Assembly (NCBI GenBank): GCA_024762925.1
Contig: JANTGM010000015.1
Span: 19,944 to 83,943, forward strand
DNA length: 64,000 bases
Reading direction: 5' to 3'
Source: Kofleriaceae bacterium
GTDB lineage: Bacteria > Myxococcota_A > Polyangia > Haliangiales > Haliangiaceae
Below the pieces are notes generated by a model. That model saw only the letters and a program-made list of their open reading frames with translations, did no database searches and had not been told where the DNA came from. The translations under genes were made by a program, and so were the position numbers. Shown here piece by piece: positions 15,652 through 24,302 of the stretch. How positions within the stretch are numbered: the first letter of the stretch is position 1; every line of letters starts with the position of its first letter.

Positions 15652-15755
15652 TTGACATTGGTCATCAGAAACGAAGAGCGTTCGTTTGCTGGCAAGGCGG
15701 GAAGAGGGAGCTTGCTGGGGCGCGTGACCGATGAACAACGATGAGCAAAGCGGCC
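15652..15755 (-). repeat. mosaic dispersed repeat, copy C (partial, inverted)
   Basis: The inverse matches the right half of copies A and B: CGTTGTTCATCGGT, CCCCAGCAAGCTCCCTCTTC, CCGCCTTGCCAGCAAACGA and CCAATGTC. The half with CGCGCTCACTCG is absent. It lies downstream of the terminator at 15574-15601 in the 256-base stretch before the arrestin-like gene. Confidence 0.7.
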
Positions 15756-15808
15756 AGAATCGAGTTTGCTTGGTCAATATCAATGCATTAGGCACTGGAT
15801 GAAGTTTC

Positions 15809-17611
15809 GTGGGGCCGCTCAAGCACAGACCGCAGATTGTTCTGCTTGCCCAATCCGGCATTCGAACCGGAGAGTTGCTGCGAGCCACAGTGCGCATTCT
15901 GGCTAAGCGGCGGGTGCAAATTAGCGGACTCTCTGCAGAGTGGATAGGGCAGGAGGAGGCGCGGTTTGGATCGGGCGAGTACACGGTTCGAAAGAAGTAC
16001 CGAGCACCAGAAGGGCGTGTCCAGATACTGGGTGAAACTGTGCTTGAGGCTGGGGACCACGAGCACACGTTGGACTTGGTCGTGCCAGCCAATATGTCTC
16101 CGAGTTATTCTGGAAGGCGTTGTTCAACACGGCACACACTTGCACTGCGTTTGCATTTGTCGTGGTGGATCGACCGACGAAAGTCGTTCGAATTGTCCGT
16201 CGAGATGGCGAGCAACACGATTCGGTATCCGGGCGAACCACTCGTTTTTGCGTCTAGAAAAGGTGGTCTTGAAGCAAGAAAGGCGTACGTTGAGGGCAGC
16301 TTGGCGACAGATGTTGTTGCACCTGGCGATGTCTTGCGTGGCGCGATTGCGCTTCTCAATACTGAGTACAATCGATACACGAAAGTGACCATCTCGCTTG
16401 TTGGCACTGAGGTCTTGCATGACCGCCGTCGCCATGAACAGCGCGAAGTGCGACGACTCTCCGTTGACATCGACACCCGGAGCCCAGCCGAAGGTGAGAG
16501 CTTCCCCTTTGGCCTACAGCTGCCGATGAACCTCGCGCCAAGTGCACGCGCTGCGCTTTGGTCGCTTATTTGGTCGTTCGAAGTCATTGCCAGGGTACGC
16601 CTTGGGCGCGATGAGTCGATCTCTGTGCCCATTACCGTTGCTCCAGCCCACCTGCACTTGGAGGCGCCGATGCAACTTGAGGCCCCAAGAGTTGGCTCAG
16701 CGCGGCAGCGTGCCCTGTGGCAGGCGGTCGCTGCTGCACAGGAAATGGAATCGTTTGGAACGAAGATGCAGTCCGCAGTAGATGATGTCAGCTTGGAAAT
16801 CGAGCGCCAGCAAGTGGGGCGGCGCGGATGGAGTCTAGTTGCCACGCTGCGTTTTCCGTCGCTCGGGTTGGATGCTTGCATTAGGGAGTCGTCGCTTCTC
16901 AGAGGCACGAGCTTTGGAGGCATGAAGGTCTTGGGAGGAACTTGGGGTCGCAAGCATCACGTGAGTGTTCGTTCGCAAGTGCAGTGTGAGGAGTTTTTTC
17001 GCGCCCTCGCTCCTCACCTCTCAAACTTCTCGAACGTTCGCATGGACGATACGCGGCTTACGCTTGAGCGCTCTGATAGTGGGCTCCGGCGCCGTCGCCT
17101 CCTCGCCTTCGCGGGGATGGCAAAAGCGGCAGCCAAGGCTTTGTCCCAGGCACGCACCCAGGTTCCCCCACCCGCCGAATTTATTGAGGCGAAGGCAGAT
17201 TGGAGGGAGTTTGCCGCAAGTTTGGGCACCACGATAGAACCGGGGGACATGTCCATTAACGGCAGCTTTCGCGGCTTGGAGGTGCAGCTTGGGCACCGCT
17301 GGGAAGACAACGTCTTGATTGCGAGTACGATTGGAATTGTGGGACTCACAAAGCAAGACGCCAACGATTGCTTCGCGGTGGAGACTCGCGATGGGCGAGC
17401 GTTATCAAAGTCGGATCTGGCGAGCGATGAGGTACCTTCGTTGCCCCTCCTTGAACGAGTGCTTGTCGGCGCGATGAGCTTCTCCTCGGGCACGCACGAG
17501 GACTGGCTGGAGCTACCACCACAAACAGCGCCAGCCGAAGTGAAGTCGCGCCTCAGTGCAATGGCCGCGTATTCGAGCAAGCGCGCAAAGCTCGTGGGAC
17601 CGTATCGATGA
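15809..17611 (+). CDS. arrestin-like fold protein
   Basis: This 600-residue protein starts at GTG. Residues 1-300 look like arrestin N and C domains: an opening with IRTGELLRATVRI, YRAPEGRVQILGETVLEAGDHEH, SFPFGLQLPMNLAPS and ALWSLIWSFEVIARVRLGRD resemble arrestin-type and SpoOM-like sequences. In such proteins the last strand packs after a region handling polymer or membrane proteins. A second copy of the pattern begins near residue 125 (YPGEPLVFASRKGG; VVAPGDVLRGAIALLNTEY). The C-terminal half has no recognised domain. No signal peptide is seen, so it is probably cytoplasmic. It overlaps the next gene by 4 bases. The substrate is unknown. Confidence 0.6.
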   Translation: MGPLKHRPQIVLLAQSGIRTGELLRATVRILAKRRVQISGLSAEWIGQEEARFGSGEYTVRKKYRAPEGRVQILGETVLEAGDHEHTLDLVVPANMSPSYSGRRCSTRHTLALRLHLSWWIDRRKSFELSVEMASNTIRYPGEPLVFASRKGGLEARKAYVEGSLATDVVAPGDVLRGAIALLNTEYNRYTKVTISLVGTEVLHDRRRHEQREVRRLSVDIDTRSPAEGESFPFGLQLPMNLAPSARAALWSLIWSFEVIARVRLGRDESISVPITVAPAHLHLEAPMQLEAPRVGSARQRALWQAVAAAQEMESFGTKMQSAVDDVSLEIERQQVGRRGWSLVATLRFPSLGLDACIRESSLLRGTSFGGMKVLGGTWGRKHHVSVRSQVQCEEFFRALAPHLSNFSNVRMDDTRLTLERSDSGLRRRRLLAFAGMAKAAAKALSQARTQVPPPAEFIEAKADWREFAASLGTTIEPGDMSINGSFRGLEVQLGHRWEDNVLIASTIGIVGLTKQDANDCFAVETRDGRALSKSDLASDEVPSLPLLERVLVGAMSFSSGTHEDWLELPPQTAPAEVKSRLSAMAAYSSKRAKLVGPYR

Positions 17612-18072
17612 TGGCCACTCGAATCGTTGCATGCGTTCTCGTAGCACTTCTGGGCTGCGGTACATCCAGTGCGCCTAGCACTATGGAGTCCCTCGGAAAA
17701 ACTCGTAATGACTCGCTGTATCAGCGCATGGGGGGAATCGACGTGCTCCGGCGGCTGGTCGATGCTTGGATTCTCGAGGCTGGAAGTGATCCGCGCATTC
17801 GCGACTTCTTCGTCGAAGCGGACATTGCCCGGGTCAAGCTTCGACTCGTGGAACGACTGTGTGTCCTTGCCGAAGGCCCATGTCTCTATCGAGGAGCCGA
17901 ACTTCGCGAGCACCATGCGTCCTTGGGAATCGAAGAGAGGCACATGCGGGCCTTTCTCGATGATCTGGAGCTGGCCATGAAGCGCGCAAAAATCGCTCCG
18001 GGGCCCGCGCGTGAACTCCGTGAAGGCATGCTCGTGATTGGCGCGCAGATCGGCGCGGGCTTTGGCCAGTAG
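17608..18072 (+). CDS. truncated-hemoglobin-like lipoprotein
   Basis: 154 residues with a short signal peptide and lipobox (ALLGC), then a group-I truncated hemoglobin fold. LYQRMGGIDVLRRLVDAW matches the A/B helices and DPRIRDFF the following turn. LREHHASLGI holds the likely proximal His (the second one), followed by ERHMRAFLDDLELAM. The usual distal B10 Tyr in the FY pair appears as AW here, so ligand handling may differ. An exported, membrane-anchored hemoglobin-like protein is unusual. The gene overlaps the arrestin-like gene (ATGATG region), so the two are translationally coupled. Heme binding is inferred. Confidence 0.75.
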   Translation: MMATRIVACVLVALLGCGTSSAPSTMESLGKTRNDSLYQRMGGIDVLRRLVDAWILEAGSDPRIRDFFVEADIARVKLRLVERLCVLAEGPCLYRGAELREHHASLGIEERHMRAFLDDLELAMKRAKIAPGPARELREGMLVIGAQIGAGFGQ

Positions 18073-18079
18073 GTTCGCT

Positions 18080-18140
18080 GGAGTCTGTCCAGCGGGCGAG
18101 AAGACGAGTGAGCGCGTTCCATATTCATGAATCGCGCGCT
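18080..18140 (-). repeat. mosaic dispersed repeat, copy D (partial, inverted)
   Basis: The inverse carries the left half of the unit: CGCGCGATTCATGAATAT, GAACGCGCTCACTCGTCTTC and CGCCCGCTGG. It begins 8 bases after the stop of the hemoglobin-like gene. The right half (CCCCAGCAAACTCC) is missing. Confidence 0.7.
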
Positions 18141-18141
18141 A

Positions 18142-18175
18142 GCTAGTTTTTGTCCCTATCGGGACGGAAACTAGC
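18142..18175. terminator. hairpin between convergent genes, possible bidirectional terminator
   Basis: GCTAGTTTTTGTCCC, a TATC loop, then GGGACGGAAACTAGC pair over 15 bp with two G-U pairs. It sits between genes ending at 18072 (plus) and 18255 (minus). The stem has T- and A-rich parts, but there is no classic terminal U-run. Confidence 0.5.
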
Positions 18176-18182
18176 CAGTGTC

Positions 18183-18232
18183 AGGTCCAGAATGGTTGAT
18201 CGACGCTCGCTCGCTCGGTTCTTCACCCTCTG
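18183..18232 (+). repeat. mosaic dispersed repeat, copy F (partial)
   Basis: GGTCCAGAATGGTTGATCGACG matches in two pieces the inverse of 132-158. The CGCTCGCTCGGTTCTTC and CTCTGGACGC pieces match 23-52 in direct orientation. The two pieces come from the same copy A but in opposite senses, which shows rearrangement. Confidence 0.6.
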
Positions 18233-18254
18233 GACGCGCTGGCTGGATCACGCT

Positions 18255-19199
18255 CTAGTCGATATCCGGAAAGTCGCGACAGGCTTGTTCGATGACTTGA
18301 AGGGCTTCTGTGAGACCGTCTTCAAGCCGTCCATCACAGAGATCCCAGGAGACGCCGCGATTGTCGCCGATGAAGAGTTGGCTAACCTTGTCCGTTAGAA
18401 TTGCTGGATCAGCGGCTCCGTACACGCCAGCGCCAGCTCCGGATTCAGGACATCCGTTCGGAAGCCCACCACCAATACCGAGGTACACCATCTTGCGGAC
18501 GTCACCCTTAATGCCAACCATTGCGTTGTAGAGTTCCATGGCCTTGGCGTTAGAGGTGTCATTGCAGTTGGGGAATGATGGGCATTCGTCTTCGTCGGTG
18601 ATCGTAACGACAACCAAGAGCGCATCGTCGCGAAGGAAGCCGGCGTTTGCGCCATTGCGAAACGGTGGGGTGAGTGAAGCAATGGCCGCACCGATGGGTT
18701 GTTCATCGTCGTTATCCCCCGAGCAGTTGCTGGCCTTGTAAATGTCACCGACGCAGCCAAACTCGGCATCCAGAGCCGACGACGCGCTATCCATCCAGAC
18801 TTCGCCACTTTGAAATCCGCAGTCGGCGGTTGACTGTCCCTGGGTGTGAAAGTTGGCTGGGGTAGGGCAGCCATCGATCACCGCCACTCGGTAATCGTCC
18901 AATCCGTCACCGACATCGCGCAGCGAAGTTGCAAAGGCAGGGAAGACGTCGCTTGACATGGCTGCGAGTTCTTCTGTCATCGATCCAGATGGATCAACTG
19001 AGAAGACAAGATCGATCTTCTTGCAGGCTCCACTTGGAAGCGAGCCATCACCATCAAACTCGCCACCACCACCACCATCACCTCCGCCTCCGCCTCCGCC
19101 ACCGTCGTTTGCTGCATCGGAAGAGCCGCAAGCGGTGAGTGCTGCCACCGAGAGAAGGGATGCCAGTGAAAGACCGAGTCGTTGCTTGCCAATCGTCAC
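18255..19199 (-). CDS. lipoprotein with von Willebrand factor A domain
   Basis: A 314-residue protein with a signal peptide and lipobox (ALTAC, Cys near 24), a Gly/Asp linker of repeated GG-rich codons, and a VWA domain. The domain begins KKIDLVFSVDPSGSMTEEL, whose DPSGS is the MIDAS DxSxS metal site; the Asp in ITDEDECPSFP may complete it. Several cysteines (CPTP, DCGF, FGCVGD, NCSGD, CPSF, NCND) suggest disulfides. These proteins are common surface lipoproteins in Myxococcota and probably bind other proteins. The polyglycine coding region (19055-19100) is a GC-rich triplet tract prone to length change. It is a single gene facing a convergent hemoglobin gene. Confidence 0.85.
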   Translation of the reverse strand: MTIGKQRLGLSLASLLSVAALTACGSSDAANDGGGGGGGGDGGGGGEFDGDGSLPSGACKKIDLVFSVDPSGSMTEELAAMSSDVFPAFATSLRDVGDGLDDYRVAVIDGCPTPANFHTQGQSTADCGFQSGEVWMDSASSALDAEFGCVGDIYKASNCSGDNDDEQPIGAAIASLTPPFRNGANAGFLRDDALLVVVTITDEDECPSFPNCNDTSNAKAMELYNAMVGIKGDVRKMVYLGIGGGLPNGCPESGAGAGVYGAADPAILTDKVSQLFIGDNRGVSWDLCDGRLEDGLTEALQVIEQACRDFPDID

Positions 19200-19249
19200 G
19201 CTGGCCCAAGTGTACGCCAGGGACCGAAATCCGAGAAGTAGATAGATGT

Positions 19250-19978
19250 TTACGAGTCGCGTTCTCGGAGAAGAACTTGGCTAGCCCCAGCGACGAAGAG
19301 CGCTGAGAGCACCAGAGAGCCGCCGTGGATAAAGCCAACATGGAAGCGCTCGCTGATGGGACAGTGTAGGTGTAGCACGAGACCGCTGAGCGAGCCACCC
19401 GCTGCGCCAAGGCTCAAACCAATGCTGAGGCGCCCTACAGGCACATAGCGGCGCATTAGCACCAATGCGATGAGCCCGGGAAGAATGCCCGCTGTTACAC
19501 CCATAATCGAGCAACTTGGGGCGTGGGCCATGACGTTTGAGAAGGTTGCTGGGTACGTGATGCTGGTGGTGGCGCTTGTTGTGGCAAAGAGGCCAACGCT
19601 GATGATCAGAACGCTGGCGATGGCAACGACCTGATAAATGTTCTGAGAGCGGGGGCGCACGTGGCCTTTCGCTGGCACGAATCCCAGGTAGGAGGATGCC
19701 GCGAAGCTGCTGAGCCAAATGACTGCAACGCTGCCAACCCACAGGGGTGAGACCTCGGAGATGTCTCGACGAATGCCAATGAGGACAGCTACGCCGGCCA
19801 GAATCGGAATCGAGAGGGCGAGAAAAACACCGAGGTCTCGCAATGGCCTTCGCATCTTGACAGGTTTGACGTTGGCAATTGCATCACGGAGCGCCGCACC
19901 CATCGGTGGAACTGCTTGCTCCGGTACCTCTGGGGCGAGCTGGGTCATGTCACCATCCATGTCACCGACTTCGGTCAT
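19250..19978 (-). CDS. NrsF-like (DUF1109) anti-sigma factor
   Basis: A 242-residue integral membrane protein. An N-terminal cytoplasmic stretch of about 45 residues is followed by roughly six transmembrane helices. The last part ([32 protein letters not shown]) fits the NrsF family, in which the C-terminal region carries a conserved HC-x-H-type pattern. NrsF proteins hold their ECF sigma factor at the membrane. It overlaps the upstream sigma gene by 4 bases, so it is the cognate anti-sigma. Cysteines in HAPSCSIMG and HLHCPI may be redox sensors, as in known NrsF, but that is an inference. Confidence 0.7.
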   Translation of the reverse strand: MTEVGDMDGDMTQLAPEVPEQAVPPMGAALRDAIANVKPVKMRRPLRDLGVFLALSIPILAGVAVLIGIRRDISEVSPLWVGSVAVIWLSSFAASSYLGFVPAKGHVRPRSQNIYQVVAIASVLIISVGLFATTSATTSITYPATFSNVMAHAPSCSIMGVTAGILPGLIALVLMRRYVPVGRLSIGLSLGAAGGSLSGLVLHLHCPISERFHVGFIHGGSLVLSALFVAGASQVLLRERDS

Positions 19979-20535
19979 GATTTGGCACCTTCTAACGTTT
20001 TGCGGAGAGCGGCATAGCCACGATGAGCGCGAACTTTCATGGCACCAATGCTGGTGCCAGCGATGTCGGCGGCCTCCCGCATCGACTTTCCATCGAGCTT
20101 TGTTAGTACGACAGCCTGTCGTTGCGAGGGCGGGAGAGATTGCAGCGCTTCAAGTGTTCGATTGAGGCGCTCGCTGTTTTCTGGCTTCTCGGTTTCGATA
20201 GCGAGGCGACCGTCAATCGCAGCGCTCTGCTCAGGCACATCGCCACCCACATCCACAACTTTGGAGCGCTTGCGCTTACGCACCTCGTCCAAGAACGTTC
20301 GATGGCAAATCGTGTACATCCAGGGCAGGGGCTTTGCTCCTTCAATGTAAGAGGAACGGGCTTTATGGACTTTGAGAAAACTCAACTGAAGCAAATCCTC
20401 CGCCGTACTGACTTCACCGCAGAGTCGGACCAAATAGCGTAGGAGTTTTGGGGCACAGGCGGCATAGAGTTCTTCGAAGGCTTGAGGATCACCCTCGCAA
20501 TAGCGCTTCATCAATTGGGAAAGATCCGCCGACAT
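19975..20535 (-). CDS. ECF-subfamily sigma factor
   Basis: A 186-residue ECF sigma factor from the ATG at 20535 ([12 protein letters not shown]). Region 2 shows [20 protein letters not shown] and [17 protein letters not shown], with [20 protein letters not shown] in 2.4. Region 4 is [17 protein letters not shown] then [27 protein letters not shown] in the HTH. A TTG 12 bases upstream could also be the start. It is followed by an NrsF-like anti-sigma gene, so it most resembles the SigF/NrsF stress arrangement. Target promoters cannot be read from this window. Confidence 0.88.
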   Translation of the reverse strand: MSADLSQLMKRYCEGDPQAFEELYAACAPKLLRYLVRLCGEVSTAEDLLQLSFLKVHKARSSYIEGAKPLPWMYTICHRTFLDEVRKRKRSKVVDVGGDVPEQSAAIDGRLAIETEKPENSERLNRTLEALQSLPPSQRQAVVLTKLDGKSMREAADIAGTSIGAMKVRAHRGYAALRKTLEGAKS

Positions 20536-20598
20536 TGGACACGGCAACCCTACTACGTCTTGTTTGTGCAGGTGGTTACCCGCAGCGTTTTTAAGGGA

Positions 20599-21996
20599 CT
20601 ACAAGAGCAGCAGGCAGGCTGAGCTGATGACGATGACGCCAAGAATGTTGAGCACAAAGCCTTCGCGCAGCATCGTTGTGGAGGCAACCTTGCCAGTGCC
20701 AAAGACGATGGCATTGGGGGCTGTCGCTACGGGCAACATAAAGGCGCAAGACGCGCTGAGCGCCGCCGGAATGAGCAGGCTCTCTGGGAGCACTCTCGCA
20801 GCCGCGGCCGCGGCAAAGAGCAGCGGCATGAGCAAGGTGGTTGTGGCGGTGTTTGAAACCACTTCGGTGAGAAAGGTGACCGAGAGACAGATGACACCAA
20901 CCACCAAATAGCTCTTGCCACCAGCGATTGCAGCGAGCTCTTTGCCAATCACAACGTCCAGACCACTACTGTCAAACGCCCTGGCGATCGCGATGCCACC
21001 ACCAAAGAGCAGGAGCAACCCCCATGGAATTGATTCGGCTTCTTTCCACGTGATGAGCGGCTTTCCCCGGTTGTCGGGAATCAGGAAGAGCGCCAAGACC
21101 GCCACCAATGCGACCGTGCTATCGCCTGCGCCCTCTGTGCCGATGAGCGCCGCCCAACCGCCATTGGGCACGCCTCGAAACATCCACATGAGCGCCGCAC
21201 AACCGAAAATCGCCATGACTCGCACTTCGGCAGAGGACCAAGCGCCCACCTTGGGAAGCACTAGAGGTTTGCGATCTTGGTCATCCGCTTTCAAGTTTCG
21301 CGTCAAGAAGAGCCACGCGAGAGGCAGCATGACCACCACAATGGGGACACCGAGTTTCATCCATTCCAGAAAGCCGTAGTCATGGCCCATCTTGTCCGAA
21401 TAGAAGCTGGCGAAGAAGACGTTGGGAGGTGTGCCGATGAGAGTTCCAACGCCCCCAATACTTGCGGCGTAGGCGATTCCCAACAGCAGCGGGATTGCAA
21501 GGCGATCGTCTTCTGTTTGGTCGATGACCGCAATCGCGACAGGCAGGAGCATGAGGGCCGTAGCGGTGTTGGATATCCACATGCTGCACAGCGCACTTGC
21601 CATCATGAAGCCCAAGACCACGTTGCGAGATCCCCCGCCAGTTAGCCGAACCATTCCAAGGGCAATGCGACGATGCGCACCAACCGTCTCAACGGCTCTC
21701 GAGAGTACAAAGCCGCCCATGAGGAGTAAGATGAGGTGGTGGCCATAAGCACCTGCGACGCTTTTATGGTCAGTGACGTTGAGGAGCGGAAATGCCGCAA
21801 ACGGGATAATCGAGGTCGCTGCGATGGGGATGGGTTCTAGAATCCACCACGACGCACACAGCGTGGTGATGCCGGCGGTTGCCAGTGCGGGATCCCCAAT
21901 GTCCGTGAATTTCGCCAAGATCATGGCCACGAACACAGCCAGGACCAATCCGATCGCTATGCGTACCCTGGTGCCCAAGACCGCGAAGTTTGCCAC
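20599..21996 (-). CDS. DASS-family (SLC13) sodium-coupled dicarboxylate/anion transporter
   Basis: A 465-residue membrane protein with about 11-12 helices. The paired SNT motifs of the DASS family are present: MWISNTATALMLLPVAIAV in the first repeat and EVVSNTATTTLLMPLLFA in the second. A further signature, GTLIGTPPNVFFASF, follows the first. Known members move C4-dicarboxylates, citrate or sulfate with Na+. The substrate is not readable here. It is a lone minus-strand gene between the sigma gene and the divergent tiny basic protein. Confidence 0.9.
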   Translation of the reverse strand: MANFAVLGTRVRIAIGLVLAVFVAMILAKFTDIGDPALATAGITTLCASWWILEPIPIAATSIIPFAAFPLLNVTDHKSVAGAYGHHLILLLMGGFVLSRAVETVGAHRRIALGMVRLTGGGSRNVVLGFMMASALCSMWISNTATALMLLPVAIAVIDQTEDDRLAIPLLLGIAYAASIGGVGTLIGTPPNVFFASFYSDKMGHDYGFLEWMKLGVPIVVVMLPLAWLFLTRNLKADDQDRKPLVLPKVGAWSSAEVRVMAIFGCAALMWMFRGVPNGGWAALIGTEGAGDSTVALVAVLALFLIPDNRGKPLITWKEAESIPWGLLLLFGGGIAIARAFDSSGLDVVIGKELAAIAGGKSYLVVGVICLSVTFLTEVVSNTATTTLLMPLLFAAAAAARVLPESLLIPAALSASCAFMLPVATAPNAIVFGTGKVASTTMLREGFVLNILGVIVISSACLLLL

Positions 21997-22108
21997 TCTC
22001 AGCGAACTGAGTGAGGCTCAGTGCGTGATTATGTCGTCCTGGGGCCGTGAGCCTTGACCTTGCGCTCAAAGTACGTAGACTGCCCGCTCTTTTTGAAAGG
22101 CAAAACCT

Positions 22109-22267
22109 GTGGCCACTCGACGAACTAAGAAGTCCCTTAAATCCCGACCAAAGTACAAGCAAGAGCGCGCACTCAAGACTCGCCGCAAGAAGGCCAAATT
22201 GGCTGCTTCTCGCAAGCGTGGCCTGAATCGCTCGAAAGCTCGCCGTCAAAAGCGCAGCGGCAAGTAG
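22109..22267 (+). CDS. very small, very basic protein of unknown function
   Basis: From a GTG at 22109, with AAAGG 8 bases upstream, a 52-residue protein is encoded. It begins VATRRTKKSLKSRPKYKQER and ends RSKARRQKRSGK. About half of all residues are Lys or Arg and there are no aromatic residues except one Tyr. Such composition suggests binding to RNA, DNA or ribosomes, like small basic ribosomal proteins or histone-like tails, but no family is recognised. It stands alone, divergent from the DASS transporter. Confidence 0.6.
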   Translation: MATRRTKKSLKSRPKYKQERALKTRRKKAKLAASRKRGLNRSKARRQKRSGK

Positions 22268-22518
22268 TTCTTTTTCCAGCGATTGTGGCCTTCGTGGGCA
22301 CACGCCAATCATAGCGGTTCATCGCAAGCTGCGGTGCCCTGCGGTGAACGTCAGGTTCGCCACCTCGCCGAAGACACCTATCATATGCAACAGCATTGGG
22401 CCTCTTCGGCGTTTCTGCGTGATGACGGTATGGGGCAGTCATCCTTCGATGGGTGGTCAACTGCTGATCGTCGGTGGGGCTTTGACTTTCGCTTGGGATG
22501 TGAAAGAATTCCCTCTAG

Positions 22519-22794
22519 ATGGCCAAAATTGTAGAAGGTTTTAAAGACGGCAAGCCCGAGTTGGGGCGCCGAACCTTCTTGGTCCCGGAGAATCATTCCG
22601 AGGTTCTGGCCCTCCTGTATCACGAGCAAACCGGTATCGTTGGTGGCTTGCCAGTTGGCCCGCTAAGCACTGAGGCCATGGGCGAGCACGGCATTCGCAT
22701 GTTTCCCGACCAGGATCCTGAAGTGCTCGAAGAAACCCGTCGCTACTTCGAAAAACTCGCCGAGCGCTTCACCAACGAGCTGCCTCAAGCCTAG
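22519..22794 (+). CDS. conserved-looking small protein of unknown function
   Basis: A 91-residue acidic protein with ATG start at 22519. Sequence landmarks are KPELGRRTFLVPENHSEVL, LYHEQTGIVGGLPVGPLS and a C-terminal helix of DPEVLEETRRYFEKLAERF. There is no signal peptide or transmembrane segment. No known family was recognised. It lies 252 bases after the small basic gene; that interval shows nothing beyond a weak TTGACT (about 22482) that could be a -35 element. Confidence 0.65.
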   Translation: MAKIVEGFKDGKPELGRRTFLVPENHSEVLALLYHEQTGIVGGLPVGPLSTEAMGEHGIRMFPDQDPEVLEETRRYFEKLAERFTNELPQA

Positions 22795-22818
22795 CGATTC
22801 GCCTCTCGAAAGCACATT

Positions 22819-22869
22819 GCCTCCCACGACTTCGCCTCCGACGACTTCGTCTCCCACGACTAGGCCTCC
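22819..22869 (+). repeat. 15-bp tandem repeat (about 3.4 units)
   Basis: Units of GCCTCCCACGACTTC recur three times with one to three changes, ending in a partial GCCTCC. They fill the gap between the 22519-22794 gene and the beta-propeller lipoprotein. The propeller frame is open across them and would encode Thr/Ser/Pro repeats, but the signal peptide begins after the array. Confidence 0.75.
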
Positions 22870-22891
22870 ATCGCTCCACGCATCCCAAGCC

Positions 22892-24211
22892 ATGAGCTTC
22901 GCGGTTCGCTCCCTGGGGATTCGTGTTGCGCTGCTTGCCTGCTCTGTTTTTGGGGCCTGCTCTGGTAGCCAACAGGGGCCAGCGGCGTGCGGGAAAGACA
23001 CAGATTGCCTCGGTGGACGCATCTGCAATGAACATGGTCGCTGCATCGAGCCCGATCCTGGCTCTGCAGCCCTGTGGTCCGACGGTGGACCCGACGCAGC
23101 GCTTCCTGCCGAGCCCGACGCAATGGTTCCCGTGAGCGGGCCAGGCCCTTACGCCATGTTTGGCGGCGATGCGCGGAATACTGGGAGCTTGGTTGGCAAG
23201 GCTCCACTCAAAGCTCCGAAAGAAGTCTGGCGCCTAGATTTTGAGAAGCCGATCGTGGGGTCGCCAACCGTTGGGCCCGATGGCACGATCTACATCACGT
23301 CACATGACCACAGGCTTCATGCAGTATCTTCCCTAGGTACTCTTCTGTGGAGCTTCGAATCGCAGGATCGAATGTGGAGCACCCCAGCGGTGGCAGAAGA
23401 TGGCACCGTCTACACAGGATCCGATGACGATCATCTTTATGCAATCGACGGAGAGACGGGTGCCGAGAAGTGGCGCTATCGAGTTGGGGATTGCAGCGAT
23501 CCCTTGGGCTTTGGCCCTGAAGGTACCCGTTGCGACGTGGATGGCGGGCCGACCATTGGCTCAGACGGCACCATCTACGTTGGGGGCGATGGTCTCTATG
23601 CGGTTTGGCCCAACGGCAAGCTGCGGTGGAAGTTTGCCACGGCAGAGCACGTACCCACCGCTCCTGCGATTGGCGCGGATGGCACAATCTTCATCGGTTG
23701 CCTTGATGATGCGGTTTATGCCGTTCGCCCCGATGGCAGCAAAGCCTGGGAGTTTCGCACCAAGCGAGATATCGAATCCTCGGTTGCCGTCGGTTCCGAT
23801 GGCACCGTGTACTTCGGGGGCGATGATGGTGGCGTCTATGCAGTTGATGCCGCTGGCGAACAAGTGTGGATGGTGATTACTCGCGGACCAGTGCGTGGGT
23901 CACCCGCAATTGGCAACGATGGAACGATTTATGTCGGCTCCCATGACAAGCGTTTATATGCCATAGGACCCGACGGACAGGTCAAGTGGCGCTTCACCGC
24001 CGCTGATAAGATTCACGGTTCGGTGGGTGTCGCGCAAAATGGGGTCTTGCTTTTTGGCTCACAAGACGACAACCTCTATGCAGTTGCCGCCGATGGTCGG
24101 CTTCTCTGGTACCTGCCCCGCGATGGGGATGTGGACCCAACTCCCGCGCTCGCGCAAGACGGCACCCTCTACGTAGTGGGTGATGACCGAAGCCTGCGAG
24201 CCTATCGATAA
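22892..24211 (+). CDS. PQQ-type beta-propeller lipoprotein
   Basis: 439 residues from the ATG at 22892, with signal peptide and lipobox (VFGAC). A small Cys-rich segment (AACGKDTDCLGGRICNEHGRC) precedes a PQQ-like propeller. The blades repeat a GTIY/GTVY core: VGPDGTIYITSHDHRLHAV, EDGTVYTGSDDDHLYAI, SDGTIYVGGDGLYAV, ADGTIFIGCLDDAVYAV, SDGTVYFGGDDGGVYAV, NDGTIYVGSHDKRLYAI, GVLLFGSQDDNLYAV. That is about seven or eight blades. Such propellers usually act as scaffold (BamB-like) or ligand-binding domains in the envelope. No enzymatic residues were recognised. The frame is open further upstream through the tandem repeat. Confidence 0.85.
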   Translation: MSFAVRSLGIRVALLACSVFGACSGSQQGPAACGKDTDCLGGRICNEHGRCIEPDPGSAALWSDGGPDAALPAEPDAMVPVSGPGPYAMFGGDARNTGSLVGKAPLKAPKEVWRLDFEKPIVGSPTVGPDGTIYITSHDHRLHAVSSLGTLLWSFESQDRMWSTPAVAEDGTVYTGSDDDHLYAIDGETGAEKWRYRVGDCSDPLGFGPEGTRCDVDGGPTIGSDGTIYVGGDGLYAVWPNGKLRWKFATAEHVPTAPAIGADGTIFIGCLDDAVYAVRPDGSKAWEFRTKRDIESSVAVGSDGTVYFGGDDGGVYAVDAAGEQVWMVITRGPVRGSPAIGNDGTIYVGSHDKRLYAIGPDGQVKWRFTAADKIHGSVGVAQNGVLLFGSQDDNLYAVAADGRLLWYLPRDGDVDPTPALAQDGTLYVVGDDRSLRAYR

Positions 24212-24302
24212 ACCAACAAACCAAGTACTCGACTGCTGATGGCTCCCCGAATCCGCGTGAGAGCACCCAAGAACGAGTGCTTGGAAAAACGAAAGAAGAT
24301 TT

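Noticed and set aside
22268..22518. A gene in the interval between the small basic gene and 22519
   Set aside because: Open frames there have no start with a ribosome binding site and no recognisable protein. Only a weak -35-like TTGACT is visible.
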